DNA from: Morchella semilibera
Lineage: Eukaryota; Ascomycota; Pezizomycetes; Pezizales; Morchellaceae
NCBI GenBank assembly: GCA_009192285.1
Contig: CM018606.1
Location: forward strand, 1,354,081 to 1,418,080
Length of the DNA stretch: 64,000 nt
Reading direction: 5' to 3'
The notes under the pieces: generated by a model
Database searches by the model: none
Seen by the model: only the letters and a program-made list of their open reading frames with translations
What the model was told of the DNA's origin: nothing
Part shown: piece by piece, positions 52,654-61,568 of the stretch
Position numbering within the stretch: the stretch's first letter is position 1
How the letters are laid out: each line of letters opens with the position of its first letter
Made by a program: the position numbers and the translations under genes

Positions 52654-53669
52654 GGTGGTGGTTATGGTTGTGGTGCTTTGCTTTGCTGGGCAGTGAGCGA
52701 ACGTCTTGGGTGGGGGCAGGTGATTGTTGGTGATGATTGATGGGGGAGTGAAAATTGGGCTTGGCGGTAACGGGGTCAATGATTGATTGCAAGGGTGAGT
52801 ATGAATCCTCGTTACCACTACTAAAGGCTCTAAAATAACTACATGTAAGCTAACATGTCAAGGCCCCATTACCTGTACCAACATCTCAACAAACTTTTGG
52901 AGTATCGAGTCTCCGGGACAGAATAGAAGACGCCTATTAATCCGTAACGTTACTCAAACACAAGCCCTAATATCTATTCAGGAATGAACATACATGTAGC
53001 TACATAGCTACTAACCACCACCACCAACCACTACAACTATAAATAATATACCATCGAGAAGATCGATGCTCACCCCTCTACCCCTCCTCCTCCCATGCCC
53101 CACCACCACCTATATGTTCCCCATATTCCCCATATCCATCCATCCGTTTATTTTCACATACCACTGCCGGCATATATATATACATGTATATATACCCTTC
53201 TTAAATACAACCCCCTACCCTTCCCCCGTCCCACGGATATTCCTATATATTTAAATTAAAACAACACAGAGACACACCGATGCACACACACGCATACAAA
53301 CAACGACTGCAATTTAGCCACAAAAAAAAAGAACCAAACCAAATAACCAGGTAGGTCCCATATAAAATAATAAAAAAAAAAAACTCTCTCAAGGAGGCTA
53401 CAATCCTCCCTCATAATCCACACCACCACACTACTAGGGGTCAAAGTCCAGGCCGTACGTCGCCAAACTATAAATATAAAAAAATAGTAATAGTCAAGAA
53501 AAGAATAAAAGAAAGTAAAATATGGGGTTTTTTTTTAAAAAAATGAAGTAAAAAAAAAGATATACCCAATAAAGTCCCACGGCCTTATCCCTACCCTATT
53601 CCATCCCTATCCCCGCCGCCCCGCCGCCCCGCCCTCTTCACAAAAGAAACCCACGAAGAAAACCCCACC
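52654..53669. other. Intergenic region mL59 (5') - Gts1-like (3')
   Basis: This 1.0-kb gap has three TACATGTA palindromes within 350 bp (52840, 52991, 53181) in the likely mL59 promoter, an A-rich tract near 53375-53390, and a CCCCGCCG repeat at about 53612-53630. No gene is seen. Confidence 0.5.
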
Positions 53670-55860
53670 CTACTGCCCAAAGCTCAAACTCGCAAACGCA
53701 TCTGGACTATGCCGTCCGCTCTGCCACGCTCCAAAATCCACACTCTCCTGACTCCTATGCCCCTGCCCACCACCACCGACCTTTCCGTTCATTTGTGCCG
53801 GCTGTTGCGGCAAGAACGGGTTGTTGCTGCCCGCGCTCGGCGCAGACACGCTACGCTCCATGTTTGTTGGCGGAGGCGTGTTCTCTGGTAGCGTGATGGG
53901 GTTGGCGCTGGGTTGGGGCGCAAGATGAGGGTAGTTGAAGAGCGCGAGGATGGCGGACTTGTCGACGCCACCGGTGCGCTGCTGGAGGAGTTGTGACTGG
54001 TAGGGGTTTGGTTGTGGGGAGAGGGGCTGGGGTTGGGAGGCCCAGAGGGGTGCTTGCGGGGCGAGTTGGGATTGGAGGTATTGTTGTTGGAGCTGGAGTT
54101 GCTGGGCAGCTTGTTGCTGGGCTTGGAGCTGCTGTTGTTGCTGCTGCTGAAGTGCGGCTTGCTGCTGGTTGAATTGCTGCTGCTGGAGGAGTTGTTGCTG
54201 CTGTTGCTGCTGTTGCTGCTGTTGCTGCTGCTGCTGTATTAGTAATTGATGTTGTTGCTGCTGTTGCTGTTGTGGGACTTGCTGGTATGGGTTGTTCATG
54301 GTTGGCGGTGCGGAGTTCGTGATGAATGGGTTATATCCTGCTGCTGGCTGCGGCGCCGTAAAGACGGTTCCATTGCCATTCTGGTTGTAGAACGGATTTG
54401 TGGGGCTCTGTTGTGGGCCCGTCGAGTGTGTGTTAACTTGGTACTGCGCTTGCGGCATCTGCTGTTGCTGCTGCCATCCTGTAGCCTGCATCTGGATGGG
54501 AGCAGGCATTGGCACCGGCGCCTGAAACCACGAGTCCGCTCCTACACCATACGACGTTGAGGGCGCCGATTGGGGCTGCGGCGGCGGCATCGCCGGTGTA
54601 TTCGGTTGTGAGGAATATATTGTGGGCGTAAGGCCTCTCGATATGCCGCCAACCTCTGTTGCCCCGGGGGGTAACGGCGGGAGCTCACGATCTAGCGCCT
54701 CGAACGGGTTAGGACTCCCGGGCTTCTTGGGAGCTGCCGCTGGCGTAAGACCTGGTGTTTTTGCACTATTCAGGCGTGTGAGGTGCTCGACGCTCTCTGC
54801 GACGCTTCCATCCGTGAGCACAAGCACCTGCAGCGTCTGCTTGTCGTCCTTGAAGCCCATCTCCTGCAGCGTCTTGAGCTGGTCCTCGTACTTGACGTGG
54901 GGCGGTGCCTGCACCATGCCGTGCGGGAACTGGACCGCCGGGGCAGCGGAGTCTGCGTATGGGGCGACACCTAGGACCTGTGTAACCTTTTTCTGAGAGG
55001 GTGACGTGGAGCGAAAGACGCCGAGACGGGATGTGAGACCACCGGAGACTGAGCGCTGCTTCTGTGGGGGTGCAGTGCGCTGCGATTGGAAGGAAGCGTT
55101 GCTGGATGATGAGGATGGGAGGGACAGGCCGCCGACAGAAGCTCCAAAGGATGGTGGTGTGCCAGGGGAGCTAGAGGTCGAGGAGGCTTGTTCCGTGGGG
55201 CCCCCACGGAAGAGCTGGTACTCGTATTTATTACGGATGTAGCGCTCAAGGACGCCAACAGAGTCTTCGTTGCTGATCGGCGGGGGATGTTTGGAGGGGT
55301 CTGGGTTGTAGAAGAGATTGGATTTGGCGTTGCCGTTGGTGCGCATGTTCTATAGATGTTAGTTTGGAGATATGGCGGGGAGATGAGGTGAGGTGAGGTG
55401 TCGTACATCGATCTGGTCGCTAGTCCACGAGTCCATGGAAATTGACTTTACTTTGGAGATGTGTGTCCCAAGTTTCCGATGTAATGACGCGCATCGTATG
55501 CACAGGAAGATGCCTAGCTATAGCAATCATGACAAACGTTAGCTTGCAGCGGCGGCGAGATCTAGGATTAGGTTATGTAGGCAGCTCCATTATAGCTGAG
55601 AGGGTCCAGAACTAGTGGGTTTAGCGGGGTGGGAAGGGTTTATTTACACTCCAACTCGCCCATGCTACACGACACAAAATACCCGGTCAGAATTTTATTT
55701 ACGTCAGAAGTAAAAAAGAGTCAGCAGCCGTGGCAGAGCACCAACCTGGGTTCTTTGTCCCACAATCCGCACAGCGATCATTGCCCGGTGCCGACTTGAG
55801 TAGGTCCTGGAGGATACGCTCATTCCGGGCTTGTTGCCGCTTGTTGATGATTGAAGACAT
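53670..55860 (-). CDS. gts1: ArfGAP with UBA domain and poly-Q (Gts1/Ucp3 type)
   Basis: Exons (minus order) are 55860-55746, 55664-55648 (17-nt microexon), 55517-55407 and 55349-53670, giving 640 residues. The ArfGAP zinc finger is complete: CADC (Cys30, Cys33), 16 residues, then CIRC (Cys50, Cys53), with the catalytic Arg at 58 in [14 protein letters not shown], and [16 protein letters not shown] after it. A UBA domain follows (about 234-272; [20 protein letters not shown]). The C-terminal half is Gln/Pro/Asn-rich with long poly-Q runs (about 438-500) and ends in NPF-bearing tails (NPFLPQ). This architecture matches S. cerevisiae Gts1 and S. pombe Ucp3, implicated in Arf GTPase regulation, endocytosis and metabolic oscillation (Gts1). 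Start ATG 55860 gives [20 protein letters not shown], a standard ArfGAP beginning. Confidence 0.92.
54108..54290 (-). repeat. CAG/CAA trinucleotide repeat encoding poly-Q
   Basis: On the minus strand a mixed CAA/CAG repeat within the Gts1-like gene encodes several Gln runs, the longest about 15 residues, with interspersed Leu, Ala and His. Mixed codons indicate selection for Gln rather than pure slippage. Confidence 0.85.
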
Positions 55861-57126
55861 ACTTCTGTCCTCCCCCTCCTCGTGGTGGTTGTTTGTTCCT
55901 GGGGTAGCAGCTCGGAGGTGCTGTTAGCTAGAAAGCGCCCAAGTTAGGGGGTTTTTCCTAGGTGCGCCGGGGGCCGAGGACGGATCAGTGCTGGGTTTGG
56001 GGCCAAATAAGTGAGGTCAAGTATCTCGGAGGAAGAAGTTGTTTGTTGGTTTTATGGTGGTGGTGGTGGGGGGGGGGGAGGTGTTGTTCAGACTAAACTG
56101 GGGGGGGGGGGTTGTTTGTTGAAGATGTTGATTCTGGTCAAGATCTGGTCAGGATCTAGGGTGTTTTGTCTTGGAAGGGGGGGGGGGGGGGAGGCGTCTA
56201 AGTGCAGCCAGAGTGCAGGACAAGAAGTGTGAGAAAAGGTGCACAGACACAGAGTGAGAAAGGCAGATAGAGAAAAAAGAAAGACAGGTTCTAAAAGAAG
56301 TAGAGCTTAGAGGATTAAAAAGGAAAATAATGATCGTCTCCAAGCACTTGGGTCCCTTTCGACAAGTCATAGTCAGGCACAAAACCACATCTACAAAACA
56401 AGCATATCTGCATCAAGGGGAGAAGAGGAAAAAAAAAAAGAATTCTGCTTCTGGAATTCTTCTATTGCATTGACATTGGTGATATTACCTCCGGGCGTCT
56501 AGATACATGTAAGGAAGCATTCCCATCCCCCCCCCTTCTCCCTTGTAGCCGCTGACAGAATCCGCCCCATCGGTAACTGCCCTCGTCCACATTACTGAGT
56601 TACGGGCATGCATTGTATGCAAGATATATCGGATTACATCGGAGACCGATTATCCAAATTCAACTCCCGAGAGAGGGGCTCAAAGAGCCACCCCTCAAAA
56701 AAGCCGAAAACACGGACAACCAGTGCAACATGCCTTCCACAAAGTCCGTGAGCACTAAATAGAGCTCCCTTTCCTCGTTTGTTTTCTCTCGAACGCCAAT
56801 ATGACCAGATGCTCGCCAGCGAAGGTACGCGAGTAAGTATGAATAAACGTTCTTGAGGAAAGAAAAAGAGGAAAGGAGCCGCATGAGACAAATAAGTTGT
56901 GAGAGAAAAAAAAAAAAAAAAAGCGGCACAGCAGGGCTCAACCCTACAAAAGCTGTATGCTGCAAAGACCATTTTTTACCGCTCTGTCTTTCTCTCCATC
57001 CTCATCTTTCACCTCAACACTGTCCAGGACCACCAATCATCCGACAAATCAACCAACCAACCATAGTAACCTCTAGGATCTCTATTCTACATTCCCAAAC
57101 CACACGTCTGTATCATCACCACCATC
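55861..57126. other. Intergenic region with G-homopolymers
   Basis: This is the 5' flank of the minus-strand Gts1-like gene. It contains three long G runs (56068-56078, 56100-56111, 56177-56191) within 125 bp and TACATGTA at 56504. No gene is seen. Confidence 0.5.
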
Positions 57127-57459
57127 ATGTACATAATTGGATTCCAACCAACCAATCTCCTTCCAACAAAAAAGTCTGTTTCGCAAGTTCCTCTTACTCC
57201 CAATTCATATCATTTGCACCACAACCATTTGCCTACTTCCGACGCCCCCCCGTTGCTGAATCCTTCGGGGTTATCCTTCGGGGGAACTCTCAATGGGTCG
57301 GATGTAACCTTGGATGCTGGAAGACTGAAACGAGCCGACTCCACCCTGCTCCTCCAAAATGGAGGAAGCGGGACTAATGATTGGCATACACCCTTTACCC
57401 TTAAGGACCGTATCTGTAGAAATAGTAGCCTTTTATGCAATAAAATTACCATCATTTAA
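57127..57459 (+). CDS. Hypothetical 110-residue ORF, uncertain
   Basis: An intact ATG-started ORF preceded by a CT/CA-rich leader with a favourable context (CACCATCATG). The product is Asn/Leu/Pro/Ser-rich (TNLLPTKKSVSQVPLTPNSY; GGTLNGSDVTLDAGRLKRAD) and matches nothing I recognise. It could be a real small gene, a first exon, or a decayed gene. It is followed on the opposite strand by another gene-like fragment (57433-57618), which I could not extend. Confidence 0.25.
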   Translation: MYIIGFQPTNLLPTKKSVSQVPLTPNSYHLHHNHLPTSDAPPLLNPSGLSFGGTLNGSDVTLDAGRLKRADSTLLLQNGGSGTNDWHTPFTLKDRICRNSSLLCNKITII

Positions 57460-57793
57460 AACCTCAGGAACTGTAGCACATCTAATTCTATCCTCTGTCC
57501 ATTGTGGGTTTGAAAACTCGAAGGCTTCAAGGTTAATACAAGTATGAAACTGCAATAGGGATTCAAACTGGTGGTCCAATATCTGCAACTCAAAGTTCCA
57601 CCAAACAAGTGCTTCCATTCCGCATCAAAACCCAACCCTTGCCAAGCCTCACCTAGTACTAGTGTAGATATTTCCATCCAACCCCTGTGTAACCACAACT
57701 ACACCCCAACTCACACACACCTCTAACTACTCGATCAACTCTACCCCCAAACACATACCCCAAAACACACACCCCAGCACCAGCACTCCCACC
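57460..57793. other. Leader region of the Msl1-like gene
   Basis: The last 120 bp are strongly CA-rich (CACACACC-type words), typical of a fungal 5' leader for the gene starting at 57794. The upstream part holds only a short minus-strand ORF of uncertain status. Confidence 0.4.
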
Positions 57794-58461
57794 ATGACCT
57801 CCACTGCTCCTACCAAACCCCTCGTCAACTACCCCGCCAATCAAACCATCTACATCACAAACCTCAACGACCACATCCGTAAAGACGACCTCCGTCTCTC
57901 CCTCTATACTCTCTTCAGCACCTATGGCTGTGTGCTCGACGTTAACGCCCTCAAGACCAAGAAGGGTCGTGGCCAGGCCCACATCGCTTTCCGCGACATT
58001 GCCAGCGCCGCTCAAGCCCTCAGAGCCTGCAATGGCATGGTTATCTTTGGAAAAGAGATGGTACCACTACTGTGCCCAGTACCCTCTTTTTCTTTTACTG
58101 TGCGCTGACGAGTGGAAAACAGAGAATTGCATATGCAAGGTCGAAATCACACGCGATCTCGAAGCTCGACGGGACGTTCAAGATGCCATCGCCGGCGGGT
58201 AGTGCGGCGACAGAGGCGGCTGTAGCGGTGCCGTTCGTAGCGTTGCCAAGTGCGCCAACGGAGGCACCGGCGCCAACGACAGCGGCGACAACAGCGACGG
58301 CGGGAGTCAAAAGGCAGAGGGACGAGGAAAGTGGTGAGTTTGCACCCCCCCCCCCCGCAATTGTGCTGTGCTGTGTTGCGTTGCAGTCATGGAACGATAC
58401 TAATATGCGGTGGTGTGTAGATGAGGAAGAGGCCATGGATGTCGAGGACGACGATGAGTAG
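57794..58461 (+). CDS. msl1: U2 snRNP protein B'' / U1A-like RRM protein (Msl1)
   Basis: Exons 57794-58060, 58123-58333 and 58421-58461 give 172 residues. The single RRM carries RNP2 (IYITNL), the U1A/U2B'' loop (NDHIRKDDLRLSLYTLFSTY), RNP1 (KGRGQAHIAF) and the C-terminal segment MRIAYARSKSHAISKLDGTF, specific to the U1A/U2B''/SNF family that binds U2 stem-loop IV with U2A' or U1 stem-loop II. The second RRM of animal proteins is absent. Instead there is an Ala/Pro/Thr-rich linker and an acidic tail (DEEEAMDVEDDDE), as in other fungal U2B'' (Msl1) proteins. Intron 2 has an ATACTAATA branch site and an internal C11 run. U2B'' rather than U1A is inferred from the single-RRM layout. Confidence 0.9.
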
Positions 58462-61242
58462 ACCATTGGTTTGGATGTGGATAATGGGTAATGGGTGCGT
58501 CAAATAGCAATGCGTGCAGGCTTTGAACAGGGAGCCATGTGATGACAATCATGGTATGCTGAAACCGCCGCGTTGTTTTGTTCTTTATGAGAAGGAAAAA
58601 ATGAAATAGAAGTCCTTTTCTCTCTCTCTCTCTTTTTCTTTTATTGCAGTATATGATCGAAAAGACGCTGATTCGCTGTCTGGGTTTGGAATTTGGCCCT
58701 TGTGGATTTCATGCAGATCAAGAAAACAGAAAGTAAAATGGGCTCGTATCGTATTATCTTAATCGTGGCGGTTGGTAAGGTCGTAATTGTCCATGGTGGT
58801 CATCTATAGGTGAGGTCTTTTTTGTTTCCTTGGGCTACGATAAAATCTGCGTAAAAAACTGTAGGATTAGGTGTAGCGCTTGGTGATGAGGAACATTTTG
58901 TTCGTCAAGCCTGGGAGAGATCCTCCCCCCATCCAGGAAGATACGAAAACGTTCAAGCGCCTGACATAGTAAGATAAAATAAAAAGATAAAATCCACCCG
59001 AAGGACAAAAGACTTATGTGATGAGTGTCATCCCTCAAGAGCGTCGCTACCATGTTGGGCATTCTCATCACTGCTTCCACCTGGGTTTGAACCTTGGTGT
59101 CATCATTGCTTGACCAAGTGAATCACCACTCGGCCACGCTTTGGCGACGTAAATTGCTCTAAATCATATAAGAGCGGGAAGGGTAACCCTGACCTTACCG
59201 TTGCCAAGGAGAGCTTCCTAAGCCCCCTTCTCCGACCCCACATTATATTGGACTGGTATTCCGCCTCTTCCTTTTCTATCCCATCTTTAAACGAAAAAAA
59301 AGAAAATCTGCGAACCCCACAACCAACCGTCTGCCAACATGCGGCCTCACCCCAAGACCCCACTCGCCACTAGAGATATCCGGTGATTGAGCCTACACAC
59401 GGGGGGCATCACTGCAAAGCCTACTTACCACCGCAGTACGGACCACACTTAATTTATCCATTCATCACTTCCCTTCGTCGTCGTATGAAGTATCAATCAA
59501 TCGACCAACCCCTTCGTCGTCATTCAAGCGATAGAATGTTCCGAGTGATAGACTGTGACCAGGTTGCATCACAAACCCGAGCGCTCCACAAAGAAGCCGT
59601 CTCTGTTAGGCAAGTTCCCACATATCAGTGAGAGATATAGAAACCTGGGAGGCCTCCTCAAGCTGGGAGACTCAACAATATCATAGGACTAAGAGCTATG
59701 TACCATGGGGGCGCCAATCGTGGCAGCCCTTCGAACCACGGCCCCCTGATGGCGGTAGCTGTACTAATGAAGGATTTTGGGGTTATAGCACTTTAAAACT
59801 TCATCCTATGTCTGTAAGAGTGTAGAATCTGGGCTATCAATCCCACCGCACTTTTGTGCCAGCACGGTCCTGTACCCCGCAACCTTTTCTAGGTATCGGT
59901 CTTTATGGGACTACGTACTAGGCCCTGGGCCATGTAGCCACTTTTTTTTGCCTACGCCTCCGAGTTTTATACATACTTTCAGGAAAGGCTGGTGGGGGTA
60001 CTTGATACTGATCCTTCGAGCCCAAAATGATGTCCTCCTTAGAGCTCGTTCGTCTTCCGGGAGTATGCCCAAAGATCCTGACATAAAAAGAGCCATTACT
60101 TCTCTATTCCTATCAGGGATCTGATTAGACCCCGCTCCCACCAAATTAGTGGCAAATTGGTCACAAAATTGGCTAATAATGTAGTCAGTTTCTTTGGGCC
60201 GGTGTACTAATGTTTCAAGTCTGTTTTATATTTTAATGCCCTGCTGCCTGTCTGCAACAAAGCCTAGGGGGGGATGGAAAGTAGATTAAGTAAACCAGCT
60301 GGCAGCGCTCCCAAGACCCACCGATGCTGAAAGGAGCGCGAGCTTTTATCTAAAAAGTTTGGTGCAGAGACAGAAAGTTCGGGGAGGACAATACGTCCCA
60401 CGGCCATGTGCATGCAGCATATTGTGTGACTTCAACTATATCTTACGCCACACCATTAATAATCAAATAATCTTCCATCATGAGGAATCACTCGGCATCA
60501 TCACCTCTTACAAAGAATCGATGCCACTTTCCCGCTGTTGTTGTCTTGTTGTTGATTCATATGGTGGCAAAACCTTTGTACCACGGAGAGACCTTAAACT
60601 TGGAAATCCCTACTCCCTTTTCACCCTCCCCATATATTTTACAGTACGTCCTGCAGCTGTCTTCTGCTCCAATGCCTGTCTTGACATGACTTCCCAGTAG
60701 AAAGAGACGTTAACACCTGGTTACTTCCTTGTCACATATAACCAAAATGTGACCTACAGTATAGGTCAATACTCCCCGGTGCTTAATATTCACTGTTCAA
60801 ACATAAAGGCGTCTCAACCTTTCAGTGGCATGTGTCTATAGGCAAGGGTCTACTATATGTTTATGCATCCCAGCATGGGTAAACAAAGGCCCGAAATTAG
60901 ATTGAATGTTCGCATTTGCCAGAATTATAATTAGCTGCTAGATAGGAAGAAGTATAATCTCCCTTGACCTCAAGATGCACATGTATTGGGTGTCATCAGA
61001 CGTAATTCAGAGGATTCATTTGTCCGCAGCTCAATCCAAGGCCTTTCTAGAACATACCGACAGATATATAGCTAGGCGCGTGTCCAAAAAAGGCAGCTGT
61101 TTTTCAATTCCCTACCCAGGCCAGGTCTGGACCCAGATGCACGTCTAATCCCTTCTATGAAGTTTATGACCTAACGGTACTAAAGCTAATTGATAATAAT
61201 ATAGCTACGACTAAGTGATACCTAAATGGAGCAGGAAATGTG
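58462..61242. other. Gene-poor intergenic region
   Basis: About 2.8 kb with no supportable gene. A CTCTCT microsatellite lies at about 58620-58632, in the Msl1 3' region. Minus-strand coding-like text occurs at 59911-60144 but does not extend and matches no family I recognise. A direct repeat CTTCGTCGTC occurs at about 59475 and 59511. Confidence 0.45.
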
Positions 61243-61568
61243 CCAAAAGTAATTTTGCCAACGGTGGTATAAGCACCGAATTCCAGTCCCTGTGCCAACA
61301 CAAATGCTGAACTTCAGTCTTTATGCTGCGCTATACTATATTAATCATTAGGGCCAATACTTATGAAGGTTTCCCGCCGGTGGTGGTAAAATGCTTGCCA
61401 CTGGTTGTGAAACTCCCCACCAGTGGACAATTGGACCCATAGATGGGATTATATAGCCCCTTTTGGCCAAAGGGTCTGTGCTTTTATCCATTTTAAGGTA
61501 TAAGTGTTGGTATTGTTTTCACCACCGGTGGTAAAACAATTTACCATCGTTGGTAAAATTGCTTTTGA
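61243..61568. mobile_element. Non-autonomous element with 27-bp terminal inverted repeats
   Basis: The left end (61243-61269, core AATTTTGCCAACGGTGGTA) pairs with the reverse complement of the right end (61542-61568, core AATTTTACCAACGATGGTA). 23 of 27 positions match and all four differences are transitions. Inside lies a near-perfect palindrome around ACCACCGGTGGT (61521-61532) and a related CCGCCGGTGGTGG word (61375-61387). The size of about 326 bp, lack of an ORF and strong fold-back structure suggest a MITE of an unassigned DNA transposon family. Transition-only differences would fit RIP or cytosine deamination. Confidence 0.6.

Noticed and set aside
52654-52818. Upstream in-frame extension of mL59 to ATG 52818
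   Set aside because: The extra 55 residues are Pro/Thr/Ile-rich leader-like sequence (TITTTM before the family start). The conserved mL59 beginning is MSSETYISLARTLPP.
59080-59115. B-box-like word (GGTTCAAACCC on the minus strand), possible tRNA
   Set aside because: The flanking bases do not form a T-stem, and no matching A-box or acceptor stem is present at the right distance.
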